From contig CAINOC010000002.1 of assembly GCA_903851385.1 (NCBI GenBank), forward strand, positions 1 through 61,828: a stretch of DNA of 61,828 bases, in the 5' to 3' direction. The stretch comes from an uncultured Chlorobiaceae bacterium (lineage in GTDB: Bacteria > Bacteroidota > Chlorobiia > Chlorobiales > Chlorobiaceae). Position numbers and translations under genes: made by a program. Under the pieces are notes generated by a model. That model searched no databases, had not been told where the DNA came from, and was given only the letters and a program-made list of their open reading frames with translations. Shown piece after piece: positions 47,469 to 55,378 of the stretch; within the stretch, counting starts at the first letter, position 1, and every line of letters begins with the position of its first letter.

Positions 47469-48427
47469 AAGCATTTATACTTGCAGCTGGCTTCGGCACC
47501 CGATTGCGTCCATTAACCGATCATATACCAAAACCACTGATCCCGATTCTTAATATTCCGAGCCTTTTCTATACTTTTTTTCTGTTGAAGCAAGCCGGTA
47601 TTACAGAGATTATTTGCAACATCCACCATCATGCCGTTGCGATTCGGCACTTTATAGAATCAAGCGACCTCCCTGGCCTTACTATCACGTTTTCAGAGGA
47701 ACCGGTAATTCTCGGAACAGGGGGCGGCCTGAAAAAATGTGAATCCCTTCTGGGATCTGACGATTTTCTTCTGGTCAACAGCGACATTATTACCGATATT
47801 GATTTCAGGGCACTTATTCGCCACCATCAAGAGTCTGGCCGTCTAGGAACCCTTGCTTTGCATGAAACACCGGAAGCTGCAGCTATTGGATATATCGGGG
47901 TTGAAAATAATCTTGTCAAAGACTTCAGAAATACACGCAATACCGGACTTGTTTCTTCGTATATCTACACCGGCATTGCCGTTCTCAACCCGAAGATTTT
48001 CCTGTTCCTGAAAGAGGAGTTTTCAGGAATTGTTGATACAGGATTTACAGGCCTTATTGATAATGGCGGCCTCAGCTATTACCCGCATGAAGGGCTATGG
48101 AAGGATATCGGCTCCATGCAGAGCTACTGGCAGGCAAATCTCGATACAAACTCACGCATTACCGGCATGTCTTACAAAATGAACCTTGCGATCGGCATGC
48201 GTCCGCATTACATCTCTGGGGAAGCTTTCATCAGTAAAGGTGCCGAAGTATCCTGCTCTGTAATCGGAAAAGGATGCCACATAGGAGCAGATTGTACAAT
48301 CAGAAATGCAGTACTGCTGCCGGGAGTAACAGTAAAGCCTGGAACAGCCATCAGCAATGCCGTGGTCGATCCCTTCAGTACAACAATAATGGAGCAAAAC
48401 GCACAAAACAGGACAAACTCATGGTAG
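47465..48427 (+). CDS. murU: MurU-like nucleotidyltransferase
   Basis: The protein turns N-acetylmuramic acid 1-phosphate into UDP-MurNAc, bypassing de novo synthesis. It has the sugar-nucleotide pyrophosphorylase signature AAGFGTRLRPLTDHIPKPLI (20 residues at 7-26) and the metal-binding VNSDIITDID. A C-terminal left-handed beta-helix tail (ISKGAEVSCSVIGKGCHIGA, about 257-276) extends beyond the 225-residue Pseudomonas MurU and resembles mannose-1-phosphate guanylyltransferases. Context (amgK before, namZ-like gene after, overlaps on both sides) favours MurU; a GDP-mannose role cannot be fully excluded. Confidence 0.78.
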   Translation: MKAFILAAGFGTRLRPLTDHIPKPLIPILNIPSLFYTFFLLKQAGITEIICNIHHHAVAIRHFIESSDLPGLTITFSEEPVILGTGGGLKKCESLLGSDDFLLVNSDIITDIDFRALIRHHQESGRLGTLALHETPEAAAIGYIGVENNLVKDFRNTRNTGLVSSYIYTGIAVLNPKIFLFLKEEFSGIVDTGFTGLIDNGGLSYYPHEGLWKDIGSMQSYWQANLDTNSRITGMSYKMNLAIGMRPHYISGEAFISKGAEVSCSVIGKGCHIGADCTIRNAVLLPGVTVKPGTAISNAVVDPFSTTIMEQNAQNRTNSW

Positions 48428-49584
48428 CAACAGGACTGGACATCCTGCTCAGAAATACCGACAGGTTTCGTAACAGAAACATAGGTCTCATCGTCAACCA
48501 GACATCTGTAACTCCTGAATTGAAATACTCATGGAACATTCTGAAAGAAAAAGGGCTTCATCTGAGAAGAATTTTTTCCCCTGAACACGGCCTTTTCGCT
48601 ACCGAACAGGATCAAATTTCCGTCATCTACCAGCCGGAACTGGACTGTGAAGTTGTAAGCCTGTACGGCGACACAGCAGAATCGCTTCTTCCTGAAAAAG
48701 CGTTGCTTGACAACCTTGATCTTATATTGTTTGACATTCAGGATGTGGGCTCACGATACTACACCTATGTCAATACTCTGGCACTTTTTATGGAAGCAGT
48801 TTCCGGCAGGGATATAGAAATCATGGTGCTTGACCGCCCGAATCCTCTGGGAGGAACCATTATCGAAGGTCCAATGCTTGACCCTGCATTCCGTTCGTTT
48901 GTAGGTGTCTTTCCCATTCCAGTCCGCCACGGAATGACTGCCGGGGAGCTGGCCCATCTCTACCGTGACTTCAAAAAAATTGATATCAACCTCAGCGTTA
49001 TTGCAATGGAAGGATGGAACCGCTCTATGCTCTTCCCTGAAACCGGCCAGCCCTGGATTCCTCCCTCCCCGAACATGCCGACATTTTCGACTGCCGAGGT
49101 TTATCCGGGAATGTGTCTTTTCGAAGGACTGAACGTTTCTGAAGGGAGAGGCACTACAACACCGTTTCAACTCTCAGGCGCACCATTCATAAATCCCCGC
49201 GACCTTGCCGACCGTTGCACCGGGTACGGACTCCAGGGGGTTCTGTTCCGCCCGGTATGGTTCAAACCGACATTTCATAAGTTTTGCGGAGAAGTTATCG
49301 GCGGCATCTGGTTACAGGTTACTGATCACTTACGCTTCAGATCCTTTGCTACCGGGGTTGCCATAACAGCCGCACTCAATGAGATGTACCCGCAGCAGTT
49401 GAAGTTTCTCAAGGGAGTATATGAATTCAACGATACCCTTCCGGCTTTTGATCTTCTTGCAGGCAACAGCCATATACGGAGCATGATACTCGAAGGATGC
49501 GATACCGATAGTATTATTAATTCATGGCTAAGTGACGAAACTGGATTTGCAGAAATCAAGCAACGCTTTCACCTCTACAATTAA
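48421..49584 (+). CDS. namZ: NamZ-like exo-N-acetylmuramidase (DUF1343)
   Basis: This DUF1343-family protein of 387 residues starts at the ATG 48421, overlapping murU by 7 bases; the longer ORF from 48274 lies inside murU and is not used. Conserved segments are IGLIVNQTSVTPE, FSPEHGLFATEQ, LILFDIQDVGSRYYTYV, DRPNPLGG, GLNVSEGRGTTTPF. Characterised relatives (NamZ, GH171) release MurNAc from the non-reducing end of peptidoglycan fragments. There is no signal peptide, so it should act in the cytoplasm on imported fragments, unlike secreted or lipoprotein homologues. Confidence 0.85.
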   Translation: MVATGLDILLRNTDRFRNRNIGLIVNQTSVTPELKYSWNILKEKGLHLRRIFSPEHGLFATEQDQISVIYQPELDCEVVSLYGDTAESLLPEKALLDNLDLILFDIQDVGSRYYTYVNTLALFMEAVSGRDIEIMVLDRPNPLGGTIIEGPMLDPAFRSFVGVFPIPVRHGMTAGELAHLYRDFKKIDINLSVIAMEGWNRSMLFPETGQPWIPPSPNMPTFSTAEVYPGMCLFEGLNVSEGRGTTTPFQLSGAPFINPRDLADRCTGYGLQGVLFRPVWFKPTFHKFCGEVIGGIWLQVTDHLRFRSFATGVAITAALNEMYPQQLKFLKGVYEFNDTLPAFDLLAGNSHIRSMILEGCDTDSIINSWLSDETGFAEIKQRFHLYN

Positions 49585-49669
49585 ATGATACTCTTCATGC
49601 TGGGTTCAATTTTCATGACAGCTCTACCCGATTCCCTTTTACATTAACCTCCCCCGAACAATACAGACA

Positions 49670-51079
49670 ATGCAGACCATCGATCTTGCCATCATTATTC
49701 TGTTTTTTATTGGCAATACGCTCTTTGGTCTATGGCATGGTAAAAGCAACAAAAATTCCAGAGACTATTTTCACGGCGGCCACAATATGCCATGGATTGT
49801 TTCGATGCTCTCCATTGTTGCCTCAGAAACCTCAGTACTTACATTTGTCAGTGTTCCCGGTCTGGCCTACAGGGGCGACTGGACCTTCCTTCAGCTTGCA
49901 ATGGGGTACATTATCGGCAGAATACTTGTCAGTTTCGTACTCTTGCCTATGTATTTCAAGCATGGTGTCAGCTCTATTTATGAAGTCATCGGCATCAGGT
50001 TTGGGCCAGGCATGCAGAAACTGGCCGCTCTTGTATTTCTGGTCACCAGAACTCTTGGCGACGCCATCAGGTTTCTCGCTGCCGGTGTTGTGGTTCAGGT
50101 TGTCACCGGTTGGTCCTTGCCGTTCTCAATCATGATTATTGGTATGGTCACCCTTATCTACACACTATCGGGTGGCATTAAAGCCGTTATCTGGCTCGAA
50201 AGTTTTCAGTTTGCTCTTTACCTTCTGGGCGGCATTCTCTCGATAGTCTTCCTTCTTCATTCCATAGACAAGACTCTTCCTGACATACTGGTGCCGCTTG
50301 AAAAAGCAGGAAAATTAAACATTATCAATAAAGACACTCATATTTTAACCAACCCTCTTGCCTTTTTCAGCGCCTTTATCGGAGGCATCCTCCTCTCCCT
50401 TTCTTCTCACGGAGTTGACTATATGATGGTACAGCGTGTACTCGGATGCAAAAATCTTGGATCCGCAAGGAAAGCCATGATTGGCAGTGGCTTTTTTGTT
50501 TTTTTTCAGTTTTCAGTTTTTCTTCTCGCAGGCTCTCTGATCTCGGTGTTCATGCATGGTGCATCAATGGAAAAAGACCGGGAATTTGCCTTTTTTATTG
50601 TTCACTACCTCCCCGCTGGATTAAAGGGATTATTAATTGCCGGAGTGCTGTCAGCCGCCATGTCCACACACAGTTCTGCTATCAATGCCCTGGCCTCTTC
50701 AACAGTAAACGACATCCTTGGAGGAAAAGCTTCGCTCGGCTTTTCAAAACTGATCAGCTTCATCTGGGCAATAGTGCTTATCATCATTGCACTTATGTTT
50801 GATGCTGGCAACAAGGCTATTGTCATGGTAGGCCTTGAAATCGCTTCGTTTACCTATGGAGGACTCCTGGGACTCTTTCTGTTATCAAAAAGCAATCGGG
50901 CGTTTCATCCTGTAAGTCTTGGGATTGGTCTGGTTGCCAGCATGGGCATTGTCTTTGTTCTTAAATTTTTGGGACTTGCATGGACATGGTATATTACCGT
51001 TTCGGTTTTAGTAAACCTTTTGGTAAGCCTTGGTATCGATATGGCCTTCTTTAAAAAAAGAGTTCAGCAGCAGCAGTGA
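49670..51079 (+). CDS. Sodium:solute symporter (SSS family), candidate amino-sugar importer
   Basis: This is a 469-residue integral membrane protein with about 13 hydrophobic segments. The N-terminal NTLFGLWHGKSNKNSRDYFHGG, then SIVASETSVLTFVSVPG, and SAAMSTHSSAINALASSTVND are characteristic of the SSS family (Na+ site motifs). It lies 85 nt after namZ on the same strand. It likely belongs with the amgK-murU-namZ cluster and would import muropeptide-derived sugars. The substrate is inferred from context only. Confidence 0.85.
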   Translation: MQTIDLAIIILFFIGNTLFGLWHGKSNKNSRDYFHGGHNMPWIVSMLSIVASETSVLTFVSVPGLAYRGDWTFLQLAMGYIIGRILVSFVLLPMYFKHGVSSIYEVIGIRFGPGMQKLAALVFLVTRTLGDAIRFLAAGVVVQVVTGWSLPFSIMIIGMVTLIYTLSGGIKAVIWLESFQFALYLLGGILSIVFLLHSIDKTLPDILVPLEKAGKLNIINKDTHILTNPLAFFSAFIGGILLSLSSHGVDYMMVQRVLGCKNLGSARKAMIGSGFFVFFQFSVFLLAGSLISVFMHGASMEKDREFAFFIVHYLPAGLKGLLIAGVLSAAMSTHSSAINALASSTVNDILGGKASLGFSKLISFIWAIVLIIIALMFDAGNKAIVMVGLEIASFTYGGLLGLFLLSKSNRAFHPVSLGIGLVASMGIVFVLKFLGLAWTWYITVSVLVNLLVSLGIDMAFFKKRVQQQQ

Positions 51080-51149
51080 ACTTTTTATTCTGGAAACTCG
51101 TATCTTTACATCGAAAAAAATAAAATCATATACATAAAACCTGTCCATC

Positions 51150-51509
51150 ATGGAAATTCTTGTTGTTGAAGATGACGCAGCTGTAAGAAAATTTTTGGTA
51201 ACTGTACTGAAAAAAGAAAGCTATACTATTTACGAAGCTGACAACGGTATCAATGCCCTTTTGATCCTGAAGGAGCAAAAGGATATTTCTGTGATGATCA
51301 CCGATCTCATCATGCCCGAAAAAGAGGGCTTTGAAACGATTATCGAGGTAAAAAAACAATATCCATCTGTAAACATCATAGCTATTTCAGGCGGTGGGCA
51401 AGTTGGCCCTGAAAACTTCCTTGTTCTGGCTGATGCCCTCGGAGCGCACACCACACTTAAAAAACCTTTCAGTGGTCACGAACTGATTCGTGCTATAAAA
51501 AACCTTTAA
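51150..51509 (+). CDS. Stand-alone response-regulator receiver domain (CheY-like)
   Basis: This 119-residue single REC domain has acidic residues Asp8 and Asp9, phospho-acceptor Asp52 (ITDLIMP), Ser80 (AIS), and Lys104 (LKKPF). There is no output domain and no histidine kinase gene nearby, so partners are encoded elsewhere. It may act by protein contact, as CheY or Spo0F do. Confidence 0.92.
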   Translation: MEILVVEDDAAVRKFLVTVLKKESYTIYEADNGINALLILKEQKDISVMITDLIMPEKEGFETIIEVKKQYPSVNIIAISGGGQVGPENFLVLADALGAHTTLKKPFSGHELIRAIKNL

Positions 51510-51564
51510 CTTCAGCTGACAAAGAACCTTTCGCTGGGGGGACTCAAGGAAACTTTATATCATT

Positions 51565-52266
51565 CTATTCAGGAAGTGTATCATAGTAATGTTCCAGCCC
51601 CTCTTGCTCTTCATCAGCTTCATTGATGACTTCAAATGTTTTATTTTTTGCCTTTTTAACCCATAATGCCACAACAAGAAGCTCTGCTACATCAGATCGA
51701 TTGATAAACCCGCTCCACAATCTGTCGCCAGTATCTACATGAAGCTTATGCTGCAAAGGTTCCCCATCCTTTAAACCCCCGGGCCTCACAATGGTATACG
51801 ATCGCCCCCCCATTGAGAATACCTTTCTCAGATGCTCCTCCGCTTCCCATTTTTTAGACAGGACACCAGCAAAAAGATTAAGCGGATGATACCATTTGGT
51901 AACAGCCATTGAACTTACCAGTCCAAAATGCTTTACCCCGGCATTTGCAGCTTCATCGACAAGCCTGATCACGCCATCCCGATCAACATCCCCTGGAGAT
52001 GATTCCCCAGTCACAGAACTGGATCCAAGCGCAGAAATTACAGCATCACAACCCTTTACAGCCTGAGCTATCTCTGCAGCACTTTGAATCTTGCCAGTTG
52101 CAATTTCCACACTTTCGCCAAACATACCGACAGCCTTTTCCCTCTCTCTGGAAAACACTCTTACCTGTACCCCGTAATGCAATAGTCTTTTAACTACCCA
52201 TTGCCCGGTTTTTCCCGTGGCCCCGACAACGAGCACTTTTCCCTTATATCCAGTGTTGGCATCCAT
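51565..52266 (-). CDS. NAD(P)-binding atypical SDR (NmrA/SOR-like)
   Basis: This 233-residue protein has the Rossmann motif VVGATGKTGQWVVKRLL (residues 13-29) with the spacing of atypical SDR/NmrA-type proteins. It has VISALGSSS in place of the standard NAG, and VSSMAVTKWY near the active site. YTIVRPGGLKDG is the third typical block. Similar proteins in photosynthetic organisms are annotated as general reductases. No substrate can be deduced. It is convergent with the receiver-domain gene. Confidence 0.85.
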   Translation of the reverse strand: MDANTGYKGKVLVVGATGKTGQWVVKRLLHYGVQVRVFSREREKAVGMFGESVEIATGKIQSAAEIAQAVKGCDAVISALGSSSVTGESSPGDVDRDGVIRLVDEAANAGVKHFGLVSSMAVTKWYHPLNLFAGVLSKKWEAEEHLRKVFSMGGRSYTIVRPGGLKDGEPLQHKLHVDTGDRLWSGFINRSDVAELLVVALWVKKAKNKTFEVINEADEEQEGLEHYYDTLPE

Positions 52267-52432
52267 GATACAATCGTTTAGAAGATTGGATACAACTTAT
52301 CGTCTAATAATCCATTAATAGTTAAACCACCTGCAGCTGCAATTAAGTTTCTTTTTCACAGCAGATATTTCATTACTTTTTCTGACGAAGCATTTTTCGC
52401 CCTCCCCCTGAGAGTTCATGTAAAGCTTTTTT

Positions 52433-53806
52433 ATGCGTCACTCATCAACTAGACTCCTTATGAAACATCAACACCATCGTATTGCAATGTTCTGTTCCTC
52501 AATGGCACTGTTGATGACCCAACCTGCATCAGCATTCGATCCTGATGCACTCAACACGCTTAAAAAAAGTGTTTCGGAATGGAATGCCATGCGTCTCGAA
52601 AAACCAGAACAAAACATCGACCTCTACAAGGCTCAACTTGAAAATGCAAATCTGACTGGTGCAAACCTCAGCAGAACGGTACTTGTCAGAGCAGAACTGA
52701 GCGGATCAACGCTCAACATGGCCGATATGAAGGCGTCAAACCTCATGATGGCGTATATACAAAAAGCAAATCTGAAAAACACCGACCTCTCAAGCGCTTA
52801 CCTTGTCAAAGCAAATCTTAAGAAGTCATTCATGAAAGGGGCAAATTTTACTGGCGCCAACCTTCAGAGTGTAAATCTGAGATGGACCATGCTGGAAAAC
52901 GCAAACTTCAGCAAAGCTAACATGGCAAATACCATTCTTTTTGAGGCTAATCTTGAAAATGCAAATCTGAAAGGAGCCAATCTCAAAGGAGCCATGTTCA
53001 TCGAACAGGCTAATCTTGCTGGAGCCACACTATCCAATAACACCGTCCTGCCATCAGGGGAAAAAGCTTCCTTGTCATGGAGTACCAGGCACAATGCAAT
53101 ATTTATCAATGAAGCTGAAACAAGCCCCATTACCTATGACACGCCACCACCTGTTGAGCTTGTAGAGAATAAAAATACACCACGGCCTTCGCCTGCCGGA
53201 ACTACGATGTTACCGCAGACTGAAAGCAGAAAACAAGAGTCGCTGATAGCAGAAGATGTTGAATCGTGGAACAAAATGCGCAGCTTGAGTCCTGAGGCAC
53301 CGGTAACTCTAAAAGAAGAAAAGCTGGAAAATTCTCATCTGAAAGGAATCAATCTTAAGCAAGCGATTCTTGCCGGTTCGAGCTTTGAAGGAGCTTCTCT
53401 CGATAACGCCAACATGGCAGGAGCAGATCTAAGCGCAGCCAATTTCCATAAAGCTGACATGAAGTCAGCCCAACTGCAAGGCGCAAATCTTCATGGAGCA
53501 AACATGGATCGTGCCTTTCTCAAGGGAGCAGACCTCAGCAAAACCAATCTATCCAATGCTGTTCTTTATGGAGCCATACTCAACGACGCAAATCTGAGCG
53601 AAGCCAATCTGGAAGGAGCATCTTTGTTTGATGCTGATCTTGAAGGTGCCAATCTGGAAGGAACTAACCTGAAAGGAACAAACATTACAGATACAAATTT
53701 CAAGAATGCAACACTGTCACCGCTGACCATCCTTCCTTCTGGAATAAAGGCAACATCTGGCTGGGCAACCATTAAAGATGCCATATTTGTAAACAAAACA
53801 CAGTAG
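52433..53806 (+). CDS. Exported pentapeptide-repeat protein with duplicated halves
   Basis: The 457-residue protein has an N-terminal signal sequence (HRIAMFCSSMALLMTQPASA) and two blocks of A(D/N)LxG-type pentapeptide repeats, about residues 60-190 and 300-440. Each block is introduced by a similar segment (SVSEWNAMRLEKPE and DVESWNKMRSLSPE) and closed by a similar cap (TVLPSGEKASLSWSTR and TILPSGIKATSGWATI). It therefore arose by tandem duplication of one repeat-and-cap unit. Right-handed beta-helices of this kind are structural; some mimic DNA, but export makes that unlikely. The ATG at 52433 or at 52460 could be used. Confidence 0.85.
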   Translation: MRHSSTRLLMKHQHHRIAMFCSSMALLMTQPASAFDPDALNTLKKSVSEWNAMRLEKPEQNIDLYKAQLENANLTGANLSRTVLVRAELSGSTLNMADMKASNLMMAYIQKANLKNTDLSSAYLVKANLKKSFMKGANFTGANLQSVNLRWTMLENANFSKANMANTILFEANLENANLKGANLKGAMFIEQANLAGATLSNNTVLPSGEKASLSWSTRHNAIFINEAETSPITYDTPPPVELVENKNTPRPSPAGTTMLPQTESRKQESLIAEDVESWNKMRSLSPEAPVTLKEEKLENSHLKGINLKQAILAGSSFEGASLDNANMAGADLSAANFHKADMKSAQLQGANLHGANMDRAFLKGADLSKTNLSNAVLYGAILNDANLSEANLEGASLFDADLEGANLEGTNLKGTNITDTNFKNATLSPLTILPSGIKATSGWATIKDAIFVNKTQ

Positions 53807-53854
53807 TATCCACTCCAAAAGTGAAAACAAGGAGAATGAGGCGGAAGATGGCTA

Positions 53855-54151
53855 TCAGATCACTTCGTTCAGTCCAAGAAATCGCTTGCGATAAATAAGA
53901 TGCTGAAGCAGATGGGCTTTAGTGATATTGGGATCACTGGCTTCAAGCCTGTGTTTTTTGCCTGTCCGGGTAACCACATCGAGCGTACCGTCACCATTGA
54001 CCTGGACAACTTTCCAAAACTTGTCTACCACATAATGATACTCCTCACCGTGTTCCAGAGGATACACCTGCTTGGCCCTAGGCCCAGGACAAAAAGAACT
54101 TTTAGGCTTATGGTAAACAATTTTATCACCGACTCTGAACTGTTGTATCAT
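53855..54151 (-). CDS. Conserved-looking hypothetical protein, 98 aa
   Basis: The product starts MIQQFRVGDKIVYHKPKSSF and contains VNGDGTLDVVTRTGKKHRLE, giving a beta-rich SH3/KOW-like N-terminal and middle part and a short basic helical C-terminus. There is no signal peptide, and only one Cys (FCPGPR). A perfect ribosome-binding site (AAAGGAGG) precedes the ATG, indicating high expression. It lies alone, convergent with the pentapeptide gene. I do not recognise the family. It could bind nucleic acid. Confidence 0.75.
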   Translation of the reverse strand: MIQQFRVGDKIVYHKPKSSFCPGPRAKQVYPLEHGEEYHYVVDKFWKVVQVNGDGTLDVVTRTGKKHRLEASDPNITKAHLLQHLIYRKRFLGLNEVI

Positions 54152-54541
54152 CTCGACCTCCTTTCCGGCTGAATAACCGAACTTTATTTAATTAATAATG
54201 CTACTTATTGCTATATAAAAAATAAAAGTATAAAAAAACGATTTTTTACTTTGTTCATCAACTTATTGTCTCCAGTACAGTTATTTAACAACCCGGATCA
54301 GGACACGAGCGTTATCCATCCCGGCGCCCTTTGTTTTAAGGAAGGCAAGCACTTGAGGATGAAACATGTCGCGCTGGCAGTCAGCTCGTCACAACTTTTG
54401 CCAGGATTTATCTGATTTTTTGGAATTCCCGGCAAAAAAAGCTCTAAAAATTAGAAGGGAAGGAGCAGCCTTATAGAAAGCGCTGTATAAAAGCGGGATA
54501 CCTGACAGATACTTTAAAAAAGAAGACCTAGATAAATACCA
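54152..54541. other. Intergenic region with a small decayed-looking ORF
   Basis: About 390 bases. A 28-codon frame on the minus strand (54281-54367) reads MFHPQVLAFLKTKGAG and ends VLIRVVK. Its texture recalls the C-terminus of a BrnA-like antitoxin or another small protein, but the key pattern is not intact. The rest is AT-rich, with the promoter of the 98-aa gene at about 54160-54260. Confidence 0.3.
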
Positions 54542-55222
54542 TTAACTCCCCGCACGCCTTAGAATTATGGCATAATCATGTAATTCTGACATCGGTTTAC
54601 TCTTTATATACATACACCACTCTACATTAATATAAGCACCTGTGGCTGTTTTAAATCGAGAATGAAATGAAAGGATATCATCTCCCGGCCCTTTCTGTTG
54701 CAAGGCACTATGCATAGAAGCATAATCTTCCGGATGGAGCACACTGGCCAATCCAACTCCAGATAACGCATTTTTCTCATACCCTAAAAATGCCTCAATA
54801 GAGCCAGTCAAATCCACAAACCATTCATCATGATCAATGACCGCATAAGCATCAATTTCAGGTTTATATATATCGGTACCTCTGCCTGAGCGCAGACGGA
54901 CTTGCCTGAAAAGATTATCTATTTCTACACGATACCGTGATAACGCCATGGCATTACTGAGTGGCGCCAGTGCATCGCCTTTAGAATAGCCGCTCTGCAA
55001 CCATTGAATATCAGCACCATCTTTTTGCAGGCGCTCAATCATTTTCTTCCCAGGTTGGCATTTCCCCTTAAGATAGGGGGTCATTTGGGCAGGATATTTT
55101 ATTCCGGTTGCTCTGCAAAACGAGTTTACGGAACCATGTTTTTTCAGAATGTACTCCCTGAGGCGCTGGCTGAATCCCTTATTTAAAGCGCTAGGGAAAG
55201 GTGATTCGTTCATCAATACCAT
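54542..55222 (-). CDS. HTH-PAS fusion regulator
   Basis: This protein (226 residues from the ATG at 55222) joins two domains. The N-terminal part (FSQRLREYILKKHGSVNSF, then YLKGKCQPGKKMIERL) resembles a lambda-repressor/XRE-like helix-turn-helix with a stop-gap loop. The C-terminal ~110 residues are a PAS domain plus PAC motif (AYAVIDHDEWFVDLTGS, HPEDYASMHSALQQ, TGAYINVEWCMYI). A one-component sensor is likely. No heme- or flavin-binding residues are evident. It is divergent from nothing and lies downstream of kup. Confidence 0.72.
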   Translation of the reverse strand: MVLMNESPFPSALNKGFSQRLREYILKKHGSVNSFCRATGIKYPAQMTPYLKGKCQPGKKMIERLQKDGADIQWLQSGYSKGDALAPLSNAMALSRYRVEIDNLFRQVRLRSGRGTDIYKPEIDAYAVIDHDEWFVDLTGSIEAFLGYEKNALSGVGLASVLHPEDYASMHSALQQKGPGDDILSFHSRFKTATGAYINVEWCMYIKSKPMSELHDYAIILRRAGS

Positions 55223-55378
55223 TGTAACCAAAGAAGCTTGATAGATATATTACCTATAGAGTTTAATATTAAGCTAATTGATTGACTTTTCCGCGCAGTT
55301 TTATAGATACACGTTTGGTTGCTCTGCCTCTTTGCATCCGAAATGAAAGCCAGCATAGCAATTGAAGAACAAAATCTT

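Noticed and set aside
48274-48420. N-terminal 49-codon extension of the NamZ-like gene
   Set aside because: It lies entirely in murU in another frame; the conserved protein begins at ATG 48421.
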